From: Pseudoxanthomonas sp. SE1
GTDB lineage: Bacteria > Pseudomonadota > Gammaproteobacteria > Xanthomonadales > Xanthomonadaceae
Assembly: GCF_029542205.1 (NCBI RefSeq)
Contig: NZ_CP113783.1
Coordinates: 797,001-861,000 of the forward strand
Reading direction: 5' to 3'
Length of the DNA stretch: 64,000 bases
In this document: positions 1-9,282 of the stretch, in pieces
Layout: the number at the start of each line of letters is the position of its first letter
Numbering within the stretch: the first letter of the stretch is position 1
Notes under the pieces: model-generated
Database searches by the model: none
What the model saw: the letters and a program-made list of their open reading frames with translations, nothing else
What the model was told of the DNA's origin: nothing
Program-made: the position numbers and the translations under genes

Positions 1-66
1 GAGGATGCGCTGGTGATGGCGATCGAACTGGTCGCCGATGACATCGCCACGATGCCGCCGCTGTAG
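1..66 (+). CDS. 3' end of an unidentified gene
   Basis: Frame 1 is open from the window edge and ends in TAG at 64-66. Only the last 21 residues are visible, ending in DDIATMPPL. This is too short to identify a family. The valS gene that follows is convergent with it. Confidence 0.5.
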   Translation, partial: EDALVMAIELVADDIATMPPL

Positions 67-182
67 GGAGTCTGTCCGTCAGGCTGTTCTGTAATTCCTG
101 CGGCTTTCAACAGCCGGATGGCTGGTCAGGCGGGAATCCCCCCTGCTTCTGGCTGCGCTGAAGAGACAACGGCAACGTCAAA

Positions 183-210
183 ATGGATCCCAGCGTTCGC
201 TGGGATGACG
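183..210 (+). repeat. 28-bp intergenic palindromic repeat, copy 1
   Basis: The core is an inverted repeat, CCCAGCG-TT-CGCTGGG, flanked by ATGGAT and ATGACG. Near copies lie at 3074-3101 (opposite orientation) and 3151-3178 (same orientation), on the other side of valS. The upstream bases CAACGGCAA are also shared with the copy at 3151. It sits just downstream of the valS stop and could act as a transcript end. Confidence 0.7.
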
Positions 211-221
211 ACTGGATGCCG

Positions 222-3050
222 TCAGCCCAGCTTCGCGCGCTGTCCGTGCAGGGCGACCAGCTGGTTGCTCCAGTCGGCCAGGCGCTGCCGCTCCTGCTCC
301 ACTACCGCCGCCGGCACCTTGTCGGTGAACTTGGCCAGCTTGGCCTCGCTCTTGTCCTTCTCGGCGGCGACGCGGGCGATGTCTTTGTCCAGACGGGTGC
401 GCTCGGCATCCAGGTCGACCAGTCCTTCCAGCGGGACCAGCAGCTTCAGTTCTCCGACCACGGCGGCTGCGGACGCCGGTGCATCCGCGCCGGCCTCGAG
501 CCATGCGATGTCGTCCAGCTTCAGCAGGAACGCGAGCGACGAAGCGAAGCGCGTGATGCGCACGCGGTCGTTGTCATGGCCGTCCTGCAGCAGCAAGCGG
601 ATGGTCTTTGCCGGCGAGACGTTCAATTCGCTGCGCACGCGGCGGAGCGTGGAGACCATGGTCTTCAGCCACTCCACGTCGGCATCGGCCTGCGCGTACT
701 CCTGGCCGGCGAAATCGGCGGCGGTCGGGTAGGGGCGCAGCGAGACCGTGCCGCCTTCAATGCCGAGCTTCGGCGCGACCTGCTGCCACAGTTCCTCGGT
801 GACGAATGGCGTCAGCGGATGCAGCAGGCGCAGCAGCGCTTCCAGCACATACAGCAGTGTGCGGCGGGTGCTGTCGGCGGCTGCGTCGTCGTCGCCGTTC
901 AATGCAGGCTTGGCCAGTTCGACAAACCAGTCGCAGAACTCGTTCCAGGCGAATTCGTACAGCGCCTGCGACAGCAGGTCGAAGCGGTAGGCGGCGAACT
1001 GGGTTTCGACCTCGGCGGTGACCTTGGCCAGGCGCGAGAGGATCCACTTCTCGGCGTCGGTGACGGGCGTGAGTGTAGGAGGGGCTTCAGCCCCGACTGT
1101 GTCCGAGGCCGATGCGGTCGGGGCTGAAGCCCCTCCTACAACGAAGCCGTCGGTGTTCATCAGCACGAAGCGGGTGGCGTTCCACAGCTTGTTGCAGAAG
1201 TTCTTGTAGCCCTCGGCGCGGCCCATGTCGAACTTGATGTCGCGGCCATGGGTCGCCAAGGCGGCGATGGTGAAGCGCAGCGCGTCGGCGCCGTGCGGAA
1301 CGATGCCGTCCGGGAACTCCTTGCGCGTGGCCTTCTCGATCTTCTCGGCCATCTTCGGCTGCATCAGGCCGCCGGTGCGCTTGGCCACCAGGTCTTCCAG
1401 CGAGATGCCATCGATGATGTCGAGCGGGTCGAGCACGTTGCCCTTCGACTTGGACATCTTCTGGCCGTCCTTGTCGCGGATCAGGCCGGTCATGTAGACG
1501 TCGCGGAACGGCACCTGGCCGACGAAGCTGTCGGTGGCCATCACCATGCGCGCCACCCAGAAGAAGATGATGTCGAAACCGGTGACCAGCACCGACGACG
1601 GCAGGTAGCGGTCGAAGCCGCGCGCGGCCATCGCCTGTTCGTCCGGCCAGCCCATCGTGCTGAACGGCCACAGCTGCGAGGAGAACCAGGTTTCCAGCAC
1701 GTCGCTGTCCTGCGTCAGCGCGATGTCGGCGGACAGGCCGGCCTTCGCGCGCGCCTCCGCTTCGTCGCGGCCGACGTAGCAGTTGCCCGAGTCATCGAAC
1801 CAGGCCGGGATGCGATGGCCCCACCAGAGCTGGCGGCTGATGCACCAGTCCTGGATGTTCTCCATCCAGTGGCGGTAGGTGTTGATCCAGTTCGGCGGGA
1901 CGAACTTCACCTCGCCCGACTCGACGAGCTCCAGGCCGCGCTTGGCCAGCCCATCCATCTTCACGAACCACTGGTCGGTCAGGTAGGGCTCGATCACCTG
2001 GTTGGTGCGGTCGCCACGCGGCACTTGCAGTTTGTGGGGCTTGGTCTCGACCAGCAGGCCGAGGTCTTCGAGGTCCGCGAGCACGACCTTGCGTGCTTCA
2101 TAGCGGTCGAGACCGCGGTACTTCTCCGGCGCGTTATCGTTGATCGCCGCGGTCGGCGTCAGCAGGTTGATCAGCGGCAGGTCGTGGCGCAGGCCCACCT
2201 GGTAATCGTTGAAGTCATGCGCCGGCGTGACCTTGACCACGCCCGTGCCGAACTCGCGGTCGACGTACTCGTCGGCGATGACCGGGATCTCGCGCTCGGT
2301 CAGTGGCAGCTTCACCGTCTTGCCGATCAGATGTGCGTAGCGCTCATCCTCCGGATGCACCATCACCGCGGTGTCGCCGAGCATGGTTTCCGGGCGCGTA
2401 GTGGCGACGACCAGCGAACCGCTGCCGTCGGCGAGTGGATATTCGATCGACCACAGGAAGCCGTCTTCCTCGACGTTCTCCACTTCCAGGTCGGAAATCG
2501 CGGTCTTCAGTACCGGGTCCCAGTTGACCAGGCGCTGGCCGCGATAGATCAGGCCCTGCTCGTGCCAGCGCACGAACGCTTCGATGACGGCCTTCGATGC
2601 GTCCTCGTCCATCGTGAACGTGCTGCGCGACCAGTCGCCCGACGCACCCATGCGGCGCATCTGCCGCTCGATGGTGTCGCCGGACTGCGCCTTCCACTCC
2701 CACACCTTGGCGATGAAGCCGTCGCGACCCAGTGAATCGCGCGTCTCGCCCTTGCCTTCCAGCGCCAGGTTGCGGCTGACCACCATCTCCGTGGCGATGC
2801 CCGCATGGTCGGTACCCATCTGCCACAGCGTGTCGTAGCCGCGCATGCGGTGGTAGCGCACCAGTGCGTCCATCAGCGTGTGCTGGAACGCATGGCCCAT
2901 GTGCAGCGTGCCGGTGACGTTCGGCGGTGGCAGCAGCACGGTGTACGGTTCGCCCCGGCCACTGGGCTTGAAGTAGCCGGCGGCTTCCCACTGCGAGTAC
3001 AGGCGGGATTCGAAGGATTTCGGGTCGTAGCTGGAGGCGAGGTCGGTCAT
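222..3050 (-). CDS. valS: Valyl-tRNA synthetase
   Basis: Cytosolic class I aminoacyl-tRNA synthetase that charges tRNA-Val. The 942-residue protein has the ATP-binding HMGH signature at residues 50-53 and KMSKS at 531-535, followed by the anticodon-binding domain and a C-terminal coiled arm rich in Lys and Glu. The ATG at 3050 is chosen because [10 protein letters not shown] matches the usual xanthomonad start; the frame stays open upstream only through repeat DNA. It is last in the leftward group pepA-holC-valS. Residues about 637-659 are encoded by a GTAG-type palindromic repeat lying in frame (1074-1140), between the catalytic body and the helical anticodon domain. The identity of the gene is certain; the effect of the insert is not known. 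Confidence 0.98.
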   Translation of the reverse strand: MTDLASSYDPKSFESRLYSQWEAAGYFKPSGRGEPYTVLLPPPNVTGTLHMGHAFQHTLMDALVRYHRMRGYDTLWQMGTDHAGIATEMVVSRNLALEGKGETRDSLGRDGFIAKVWEWKAQSGDTIERQMRRMGASGDWSRSTFTMDEDASKAVIEAFVRWHEQGLIYRGQRLVNWDPVLKTAISDLEVENVEEDGFLWSIEYPLADGSGSLVVATTRPETMLGDTAVMVHPEDERYAHLIGKTVKLPLTEREIPVIADEYVDREFGTGVVKVTPAHDFNDYQVGLRHDLPLINLLTPTAAINDNAPEKYRGLDRYEARKVVLADLEDLGLLVETKPHKLQVPRGDRTNQVIEPYLTDQWFVKMDGLAKRGLELVESGEVKFVPPNWINTYRHWMENIQDWCISRQLWWGHRIPAWFDDSGNCYVGRDEAEARAKAGLSADIALTQDSDVLETWFSSQLWPFSTMGWPDEQAMAARGFDRYLPSSVLVTGFDIIFFWVARMVMATDSFVGQVPFRDVYMTGLIRDKDGQKMSKSKGNVLDPLDIIDGISLEDLVAKRTGGLMQPKMAEKIEKATRKEFPDGIVPHGADALRFTIAALATHGRDIKFDMGRAEGYKNFCNKLWNATRFVLMNTDGFVVGGASAPTASASDTVGAEAPPTLTPVTDAEKWILSRLAKVTAEVETQFAAYRFDLLSQALYEFAWNEFCDWFVELAKPALNGDDDAAADSTRRTLLYVLEALLRLLHPLTPFVTEELWQQVAPKLGIEGGTVSLRPYPTAADFAGQEYAQADADVEWLKTMVSTLRRVRSELNVSPAKTIRLLLQDGHDNDRVRITRFASSLAFLLKLDDIAWLEAGADAPASAAAVVGELKLLVPLEGLVDLDAERTRLDKDIARVAAEKDKSEAKLAKFTDKVPAAVVEQERQRLADWSNQLVALHGQRAKLG
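1074..1140. repeat. GTAG-type palindromic repeat inside valS
   Basis: The 24-bp arms 1074-1097 and 1117-1140 are perfect inverted complements separated by 19 bp. Each outer end carries TGTAG, as in the REP-like SMAG/GTAG elements of Stenotrophomonas. It is read through in frame by valS and encodes a Gly/Ala/Pro/Ser-rich stretch containing GGASAPT and GAEAPPT. Confidence 0.85.
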
Positions 3051-3073
3051 GGGGTTCCGGCGGATGTTTGAGT

Positions 3074-3178
3074 CGTCATCCCGGCGAACGTCGGGATCCA
3101 TCTTGATCTTGCATTTGCGTTGTCTGGCGCGAGGCCACCGCAACGGCAAATTGGATGCCAGCGTTCGCTGGAATGACG
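3074..3178. repeat. Two copies of the 28-bp palindromic repeat in the holC-valS gap
   Basis: Copy 2 is 3074-3101 on the minus strand and copy 3 is 3151-3178 on the plus strand, facing each other across about 50 bp. Each matches the copy at 183-210 with about three differences. The pair fills most of the 132-bp gap upstream of valS and could make a large hairpin in the mRNA. Confidence 0.7.
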
Positions 3179-3182
3179 GGTG

Positions 3183-3605
3183 TTACATATCGTGCTTGTT
3201 CACTTCAAAACCGCGCGCCTTGTACTGCTTCCAGCGCTCGCGCAGCGGTTCGCGCGCGGACGGGTCGGCGGGGACCACTTCCAGTACGCGTTCGCAGGCA
3301 CCGGCGAACGCATCGTCGCGCAGGTTGATGACCAGCGCGCGCGCGGGCACGTCGACCTCCGGCGTGGCGATCAGCACGGGCGTCAACTCGTCCTCTTCGT
3401 CACCGGCGATCTGGTGCGGGATGTAGGCGTCCGGATCGAACTCCCACAGCAGTTCGTCCAGTTCCTCCGCCTGCGCGGCATCGCGTGCCACGATCAGCGT
3501 CCACTGGTTGCTGTCGTAGGCCTTGCGGACCAGTTCGCACACCAGCTTGAGCGGTTCCTCAAGGAACCGCGGCTTGGCGATCAGGTAGAAGTCAGCTCTC
3601 GGCAT
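3183..3605 (-). CDS. holC: DNA polymerase III chi subunit
   Basis: A 140-residue HolC-family protein. It belongs to the clamp-loader accessory pair chi-psi, which links DNA polymerase III holoenzyme to single-strand binding protein. The N-terminus MPRADFYLI, the long acidic middle (residues about 50-75) and the basic C-terminal helix ending in ERWKQYKARGFEVNKHDM are typical. It lies between pepA and valS, the same order as in E. coli and many gammaproteobacteria, and is probably cotranscribed with them. Confidence 0.93.
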   Translation of the reverse strand: MPRADFYLIAKPRFLEEPLKLVCELVRKAYDSNQWTLIVARDAAQAEELDELLWEFDPDAYIPHQIAGDEEDELTPVLIATPEVDVPARALVINLRDDAFAGACERVLEVVPADPSAREPLRERWKQYKARGFEVNKHDM

Positions 3606-3617
3606 GGGGACGGGTTC

Positions 3618-3681
3618 TGTAGGAGCGGGCCATGCCCGCGATGCTTTTCCATGATGGTCGCGCCCACAGGGCGCTCCTACA
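3618..3681. repeat. GTAG-type palindromic repeat between pepA and holC
   Basis: The outer arms are TGTAGGAGCG (3618) and CGCTCCTACA (ending 3681). Two smaller hairpins lie inside. It is the same terminal sequence as the element at 58350-58430. It falls in the spacer of a leftward operon and may set differential mRNA stability. Confidence 0.75.
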
Positions 3682-3689
3682 CGTGGGCA

Positions 3690-5168
3690 TCATCCCGCAG
3701 TCCGGTCCAGCAGCCACTGGCTCAGCAGGCCGACCGGGCGACCGGTGGCCATCCCACGCTTGCCTTCGTCGTTGGCCACGCCGGCGATGTCCAGGTGCGC
3801 CCAGCGCTGGCCTTCGGTGAAGCGGGCCAGGAAGCAGCCGGCCGTGATGGCACCGGCCCAGCGGCCGCCGATGTTGTAGACATCGGCGAAGCTGGATTCG
3901 AGCTGGGTCTGGTACTCGTCCCACAGCGGCAGGCGCCAGGCGCGGTCGAAGACGGTTTCGCCGGCGCCCAGCAGCTCGTTGCTGAGGTCGTCGTGCTTGC
4001 TCATCAGGCCGCTGGCGTAGCGGCCCAGCGCGACGATGCAGGCGCCGGTCAGCGTGGCCACGTCGACCAGCGCGGCGGGCTTGAAGCGCTCGGCGTAGGT
4101 CAGGGCGTCGCACAGGATCAGGCGGCCCTCGGCGTCGGTGTTGCCGACTTCGATCGTCTTGCCGGACATGCTGGTGATGACGTCGGACGGACGATAGGCG
4201 TTGCCGTCGATGGCGTTCTCCACCGCCGGCACGATCACCACCAGGTTCAGCGGCAGCTTCATCTTCACGGCGGCCACGAAGGTGCCCAGCACGCTGCCTG
4301 CGCCCAGCATGTCGTACTTCATTTCCTCGATGCCGCCCTGCGTCTTCAGGTTGACGCCACCGGTATCGAAGGTGATGCCCTTGCCGACCAGCACGTAGGG
4401 CTTGGCGTCTGCGTCCGCCGCGCCGTTCCACTTCAGCACGATCAGGTGCGGACGGTTGGCCGAGCCGCGCGCCACGGCCAGCAGCGAGCCCATGCCGAGC
4501 GCTTCCATCTGCGTCTCGTCGAGGATCTCGGCCTCGGCGCCGTTCTCGGATGCGTACTTCCGTGCCTGCTCGGCCAGGTAGGCCGGATTGCAGATGTTCG
4601 GCGGCAGGTTGCCCAGCTCGCGGGTGACCTGCACGCCGGCGGCGACGGCGACGCCCTGCGCCAGTGCCTGCTCGTCGTCGCCGGTGACGGCGAACTGCGT
4701 CAGGCCCGGATCGTCGTTCTTCTTCTTGCCCAGCGTGGCGGTGTAGCGGTAGCAGGCATGGTCGGCCGCGATCACCGCCTGACGGATCTTCCACGCGGCA
4801 TCGCGGTCCTTCACGTCCACCTCGGACAGGGTGAACAGCGCTGACTTCACCGGGCCGGTCTTCAGGGTGCGGGCGGTATCACCCACCGCTTTCAGATACT
4901 GGGCGACGCCGAACTTCGCGGTCTCACCCAGCCCTACCACCAGCACCCGCGGCGCGACTACGCCGGGCAGGTCGTGCAGCAGGGTGGTCTTGCCGGTCTT
5001 GCCGCCGATGTCGCCCCGCTGGACCAGCGCCGACAGCTTGCCGCCGCTGGCCGCGTCCAGCGCCTGGCCGGCCGCGGTCAGGCTCTTGTCGGCGTAGGCG
5101 CCTACCACGATGCAATCGACGCCGGCCTGGGCGGGGGCTTCGTGGTTCAGGGTGAATTCCAGCGTCAT
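3690..5168 (-). CDS. pepA: Cytosol leucyl aminopeptidase (M17)
   Basis: A di-metal hexameric peptidase of 492 residues that removes N-terminal residues from peptides. In E. coli it is also an Xer-recombination accessory and DNA-binding protein. The M17 signature NTDAEGRL begins at residue 343, and the metal and active-site segment [10 protein letters not shown] lies about 75 residues before it. It is divergent from lptF across 129 bp and heads the pepA-holC-valS group. Synteny with lptF/lptG on the other strand is the common proteobacterial arrangement. Start and length agree with the family. Confidence 0.97.
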   Translation of the reverse strand: MTLEFTLNHEAPAQAGVDCIVVGAYADKSLTAAGQALDAASGGKLSALVQRGDIGGKTGKTTLLHDLPGVVAPRVLVVGLGETAKFGVAQYLKAVGDTARTLKTGPVKSALFTLSEVDVKDRDAAWKIRQAVIAADHACYRYTATLGKKKNDDPGLTQFAVTGDDEQALAQGVAVAAGVQVTRELGNLPPNICNPAYLAEQARKYASENGAEAEILDETQMEALGMGSLLAVARGSANRPHLIVLKWNGAADADAKPYVLVGKGITFDTGGVNLKTQGGIEEMKYDMLGAGSVLGTFVAAVKMKLPLNLVVIVPAVENAIDGNAYRPSDVITSMSGKTIEVGNTDAEGRLILCDALTYAERFKPAALVDVATLTGACIVALGRYASGLMSKHDDLSNELLGAGETVFDRAWRLPLWDEYQTQLESSFADVYNIGGRWAGAITAGCFLARFTEGQRWAHLDIAGVANDEGKRGMATGRPVGLLSQWLLDRTAG

Positions 5169-5297
5169 TGATCAGATTCCCGGTTCAGTTACGTACAATC
5201 GCAGGCCGGATGAAGGTGGCTGACGCCATCCCGGACCACAGAGACTGCCGCCATCGAGGCGGCGCACAAGCCCGAGATTGTAAATCAAGCCCCCCTG

Positions 5298-6377
5298 ATG
5301 CCGAAGCTGGACCGCTATCTCTTCCGGGAATTCACCCAGAGCTTCCTGGCCACCCTGATCATCCTGCTGATGGTCAGCGTGGGCGGCGTGATGGCGGACC
5401 TGCTGGGCGACGTGGCCGACGGCAAGGTGCCGGCGCGCCTGCTGCTGTCGCAGTTGGGGCTCCAGTTCCTCAACTACATGCCCTACATCATCCCGCTGGC
5501 GCTGATGCTGGGCCTGCTGCTGGCGTTCTCGCGCCTGTACCGGGATTCGGAAATGGCGGTGCTGACGGCGGCGGGCATCGGCCCGCGCCGCCTGCTGCGA
5601 CCGCTGTTGATGCTGGTGGTGCCGGTGGTGGTGGTGGTGGGCTTGTGCTCGCTGTGGCTGGGCCCGTGGGCGCTGCGCACGGCGCAGGACATGCTGGAAC
5701 ACGCCAACCGCAGCCTGGTGGTGTCCGGGCTGGATGCCGGCAAGTTCACCGTGCTGTCCAGCGGTGCGGTGGTCTACGTCAGCGCGCTGTCGCCGGATGG
5801 CACGGGGCTGAGCAAGGTGTTCATGCATCGTGCGAGCGAGGGCCGCATCGACGTGGTGACGGCGAAGTCCGGGCAGATGTTCTTCGAGGGCGAGCGCAAC
5901 CGCTACCTGCGGCTGGACGATGGTTTCCGGGTCGAAGGGCCGGATGGTGCGGGCCTGGACTACCGCCTGATCCGCTACAAGTCCAACGAGGTCGCGCTGC
6001 CGGACCGCGCCGATACGCTGGACAAGGACGACCCCGCGCTGCTGCCTACCCCCCAGTTGCTGGGCGACGCCCGGCCGCAGGCCAACGCCCAGGTCCACGC
6101 ACGCCTGACGCCGCCGCTGCTGGCGCTGGCCTTCGCGCTGTTGACCCTGCCGCTGTCCCGCAGTTCGCCACGGCAGACGCGCTACGGGCGGGTCATGCTG
6201 GGCTTCCTGGCCTATCTGGTGGGCGTCAGCCTGATGATCAACGGCACCCAGTTGCTGGCCGACGGCAAGGTGCCCGGCGTGGCGGGCCTGTGGTGGCTGA
6301 GCGTGCCGCTGCTGGTCGCGGCGTTCTGGTTCTATCTGCGTGATGGGCGTCTTTCGCCGCCGCGGAGGCGTGCATGA
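5298..6377 (+). CDS. lptF: LPS export ABC transporter permease LptF
   Basis: Inner-membrane permease of the LptB2FGC complex, which pulls lipopolysaccharide out of the inner membrane. The 359-residue protein has the family layout: two N-terminal membrane helices (residues about 15-35 and 55-80), one at about 100-120, a periplasmic beta-jellyroll (about 130-260) and three C-terminal helices. It starts MPKLDRYLFREF, the usual YjgP/YjgQ opening. It overlaps lptG by four bases (ATGA), so the two are translationally coupled. The C-terminal tail is short and arginine-rich. Confidence 0.96.
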   Translation: MPKLDRYLFREFTQSFLATLIILLMVSVGGVMADLLGDVADGKVPARLLLSQLGLQFLNYMPYIIPLALMLGLLLAFSRLYRDSEMAVLTAAGIGPRRLLRPLLMLVVPVVVVVGLCSLWLGPWALRTAQDMLEHANRSLVVSGLDAGKFTVLSSGAVVYVSALSPDGTGLSKVFMHRASEGRIDVVTAKSGQMFFEGERNRYLRLDDGFRVEGPDGAGLDYRLIRYKSNEVALPDRADTLDKDDPALLPTPQLLGDARPQANAQVHARLTPPLLALAFALLTLPLSRSSPRQTRYGRVMLGFLAYLVGVSLMINGTQLLADGKVPGVAGLWWLSVPLLVAAFWFYLRDGRLSPPRRRA

Positions 6378-7477
6378 GACTGTTGCCGCGCCTGCATGAC
6401 ACCTACGTGGGCCAGGTCGTCCTGGTCACCGTGCTGCTGACCTGGGCGGTGCTGGTGGGGCTGGACGTGGTGATGGCGCTGTCCGGCGAGATCGGCGACC
6501 TTGGCACCGGCAACTACACCTTCGGCCATGCGGTCGCGTGGGTGCTGTATACCGTGCCGCGGAGGGCCTACACGATGTTCCCCACGGCAGCCGTGATCGG
6601 TTCGCTGATGGGACTGGGGCAGTTGGCGGCCAGTTCGGAGCTGACCGCACTGCGCGCGGTCGGCCTGTCGCGCCTGCGCCTGAGCGTCTCGGTCGCCGCG
6701 GCATTGGGCATCCTGACCGTGCTGATGATCTTCAGTGGCGAAACGCTGGGCCCGTGGGGGCAGCGCCAGGCCGACGTGCTGAAGATGGCCGCGCGTACCG
6801 GCAACGTCGCGATGGATCGCTACTCGGGCCTGTGGGCGCGCGAAGGCAATACCTTCCTGTATGCGCAGAGCGGCGAAGAGAAGGATCAGGGCGGCGGCAA
6901 GGTGTCGCTGCAGCTGCGCGATGTGCGCATGTACGAACTGGCCGATGACGGGCGACTCGCCTCCATCGCGCACGCCGCCGTCGCCGAACACCTGGATGGC
7001 TACTGGCTGCTGAAGAACGTGCGCCGTACGACCTTCAACGAGCGGTCCGCCACCCAGGTCACCGTGCTGGGCGAACGCTGGGAATCGGAACTGGATGCCT
7101 CGGTGCTGTCGTCCAGCCTGGTGCGTGCACGCAACATGCCCAGCCATGAGCTGAGCCAGAACATCGACTACCGCAAGCGCAACGGGCTGGACGCGCGCGA
7201 TTACGAAGACCAGTACTGGGCGCGCTGGTTCTATCCGCTCAACGTGCTGGCGCTGTGCCTGGCCGCCATCCCGTTCGCCTTCGGCAGCCTGCGCAGCGGC
7301 GGCATGGGCAAGCGGCTGTTCCTCGGCATCGTGTTCGCGGTCGGCTTCTGGGTGCTGCAGACCATGTTCGTGCGCCTGGCCGGTGCGTTCCGCCTGGATT
7401 ACCGCATCGCCTACGCGGTTCCACCCTTCGCCCTGCTGGGCATCTCCTGGCTGATGTTCCGGCAGAGAAGCCGCTGA
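6374..7477 (+). CDS. lptG: LPS export ABC transporter permease LptG
   Basis: The second permease of the LptB2FG exporter, 367 residues, with the same two-sided helix and jellyroll layout as LptF. The N-terminus MRLLPRLHDTYVGQVV and the segment GLGQLAASSELTALRAVGLS, the coupling-helix region that contacts the LptB ATPase, are characteristic. The lptB gene itself is not in this window. It ends seven bases before the stop of the convergent RDD gene. Confidence 0.96.
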   Translation: MRLLPRLHDTYVGQVVLVTVLLTWAVLVGLDVVMALSGEIGDLGTGNYTFGHAVAWVLYTVPRRAYTMFPTAAVIGSLMGLGQLAASSELTALRAVGLSRLRLSVSVAAALGILTVLMIFSGETLGPWGQRQADVLKMAARTGNVAMDRYSGLWAREGNTFLYAQSGEEKDQGGGKVSLQLRDVRMYELADDGRLASIAHAAVAEHLDGYWLLKNVRRTTFNERSATQVTVLGERWESELDASVLSSSLVRARNMPSHELSQNIDYRKRNGLDARDYEDQYWARWFYPLNVLALCLAAIPFAFGSLRSGGMGKRLFLGIVFAVGFWVLQTMFVRLAGAFRLDYRIAYAVPPFALLGISWLMFRQRSR

Positions 7478-7484
7478 CGCGCCG

Positions 7485-7955
7485 TCAGGCGCGCTTCGGC
7501 AATCGCGCCATCCGCGTGCCGCTGTAGCGGTCGTGGAAGGTCAGGCGTTCGCGATCCAGCCACGCCCACCAGAACCCCAATCCCGCCGCCAGCGTCGAGA
7601 CCGTCGCCAGCGTGTAGCGACGCCACAATGCCGCGCGTGTCGGCGCATCCCCTGCGGCGGTGACCACTTTCAGTCGCCAGGGCCGCATGCCGAGCGTCTG
7701 CCCGCCGCGTTGCCAGCTCCAGGTGGCGTACACGCCGGTGACGGCCCAGCAGCAGATCCAGAGCAGCCACCACAACGGGCTGAAGGGTTGGATGTTGTGA
7801 CGGACATTGCCGCTGGCCACCACGTCGATCAGTACGAACGGGACCGCGACGGCGATCCACAGCGCCAGCACGGGCCAGAAGTCGTAGAGCAGCGCGAGCA
7901 GGCGCCAGCCGATCAGGGCGCGGGGTTTGTCGGTGGCGGGGGCGGATTTCGTCAT
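7485..7955 (-). CDS. RDD-family membrane protein
   Basis: A 156-residue protein with an RDD domain: a first helix region starting with GWRLLALLYDFWPVLALWI, two further hydrophobic stretches, and QTLGMRPWRLKVV with the usual RDD C-terminal motif LTFHDRYSGT. Function in this family is mostly unknown; some members are sodium/proton antiporters. The ATG at 7955 is preferred over longer frames because the upstream sequence is repeat DNA and a -10-like TATCCT lies exactly six bases before this ATG. It is convergent with lptG. Confidence 0.88.
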   Translation of the reverse strand: MTKSAPATDKPRALIGWRLLALLYDFWPVLALWIAVAVPFVLIDVVASGNVRHNIQPFSPLWWLLWICCWAVTGVYATWSWQRGGQTLGMRPWRLKVVTAAGDAPTRAALWRRYTLATVSTLAAGLGFWWAWLDRERLTFHDRYSGTRMARLPKRA

Positions 7956-7961
7956 CGCGAC

Positions 7962-7967
7962 AGGATA
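7962..7967 (-). promoter_or_regulatory. -10 box of a probable leaderless mRNA for the RDD gene
   Basis: Read on the minus strand this is TATCCT, then GTCGCG, then the ATG at 7955. The spacing puts +1 on the A of the start codon. No Shine-Dalgarno sequence is present. Confidence 0.4.
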
Positions 7968-7988
7968 CCGGCTAAGGCCCGAATGCCC

Positions 7989-8177
7989 GTGGGAGCGACG
8001 TGAGTCGCGAAGGTCAAAGTCCTTGGTGAGGCCGCAGATCAAGGATCCCGTTCGTGGTGAGCCCGCTCGACGGCGTGATGCCCTCCCTCGCGGACTACGC
8101 CGGAAAAAGCTGCCTGTTTTCATTCCCGGGATCGTGTGCTCGCCCGTACGCCCCTTCGCGACTGACGTCGCTCCCAC
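7989..8177. repeat. Composite element with GTGGGAGCGACG termini
   Basis: The 22-bp ends 7989-8010 and 8156-8177 are inverted complements with one mismatch (GTGGGAGCGACG followed by GTCGCGA-type sequence). They enclose about 145 bp without a convincing reading frame. A third partial end, TCGCTCCCACAAG, follows at about 8204-8216. The element fills the 283-bp gap between the divergent RDD and xerD genes. It resembles a REP pair or small non-autonomous mobile element. Confidence 0.65.
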
Positions 8178-8238
8178 AAGCAGGCGAGGCCATGCCCTCG
8201 CTCCCACAAGTAGCGAGTGCATCGCCTAAGCTTGCCGC

Positions 8239-9192
8239 ATGACTGCCCGCACGCCCGCCGAACGCCGCCAGCAGGCGAACGCCCTGCCGTCCGTCCCCGA
8301 TGCCGACGCCGATGCCATCGCGGCATTCCTCGACGTGATCTGGGCCGAGAACGGCCTGGCGAAGCCCTCGCTGGACAGCTACCGGCGCGACCTGGAGGGT
8401 TTCGCGCGCTGGCGCAACGGCCGTGACGGCGGGCTGGCGATGGCTGATCGCGCGGCCCTGTTCGACTATCTCGCATGGCGCACGCGCGAGGGCTATTCGC
8501 CGCGCAGCAATGCTCGGCTACTGTCGGCGCTGCGTGCGTTCTATGCGCATCGGCTGCGCCGTGGCGCACGCGCGGACGACCCCACCGCGCTGCTCGATCC
8601 ACCCCGCCTGCCGCGCTCGCTGCCGAAGGCGCTGGCGGAAACCGAGATCGACGCGCTGCTGGCCGCGCCCGACACCGCCACGCCGCTCGGCCTGCGTGAC
8701 CGCGCGATGCTGGAACTGATGTACGCCGCAGGCCTGCGCGTCAGTGAGCTGGTCACGCTGCCGGCGACCGCGGTCAACCTGCGGCAGGGCGTGCTGCGGG
8801 TCACCGGCAAGGGCAGCAAGGACCGGCTGGTGCCGCTGGGCGAGGAGTCGCAGCACTGGCTGGAAACCTATCTGGCCCGGGCGCGCCCGGCCCTGGCGGG
8901 CAAGCGCAGCACGCCGTTCCTGTTCATGGGCGCGAGCGCCGAACCGCCGACCCGGCAGCAGTTCTGGGTGCTGGTGAAGCGTTACGCGGCGCTGGCTGGC
9001 ATCGATCCGGTCCGGATCAGTCCTCACGGGCTGCGGCACAGCTTCGCCACCCACCTGCTCAACCGCGGCGCCGACCTCCGCGCGCTGCAGATGCTGCTGG
9101 GCCACAGTTCCCTGTCCACCACGCAGATCTACACCCTGGTCGCGCGCGAGCACCTCAAGCAACTGCACGGCCGGCACCATCCGCGCGCATGA
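8239..9192 (+). CDS. xerD: Site-specific tyrosine recombinase XerD
   Basis: With XerC it resolves chromosome dimers at dif during division. The 317-residue protein has the N-terminal SAM-like core-binding domain (about 25-115) and the catalytic domain with the full residue set: R167, K191, H263, R266, H289 and nucleophile Y298. The motifs [12 protein letters not shown] and [12 protein letters not shown] are classic. The N-terminus is about 15-20 residues longer than E. coli XerD. A weak -10 (TAAGCT) lies six bases before the ATG. The dsbC gene follows by 90 bp, as xerD-dsbC do in E. coli. Confidence 0.95.
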   Translation: MTARTPAERRQQANALPSVPDADADAIAAFLDVIWAENGLAKPSLDSYRRDLEGFARWRNGRDGGLAMADRAALFDYLAWRTREGYSPRSNARLLSALRAFYAHRLRRGARADDPTALLDPPRLPRSLPKALAETEIDALLAAPDTATPLGLRDRAMLELMYAAGLRVSELVTLPATAVNLRQGVLRVTGKGSKDRLVPLGEESQHWLETYLARARPALAGKRSTPFLFMGASAEPPTRQQFWVLVKRYAALAGIDPVRISPHGLRHSFATHLLNRGADLRALQMLLGHSSLSTTQIYTLVAREHLKQLHGRHHPRA

Positions 9193-9282
9193 CGCGAGTC
9201 ACGCTTGCAGGCGATTAAGCCGCCTGCGCGGCGCCTTGTGCCAGAATCGCCGTCTGTTCCTGCCACCCAGCCGCGCTGCGGC

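Noticed and set aside
1074..1140. Frameshift or pseudogene in valS at the repeat
   Set aside because: The frame is uninterrupted through the element, and both flanks match ValS without loss.
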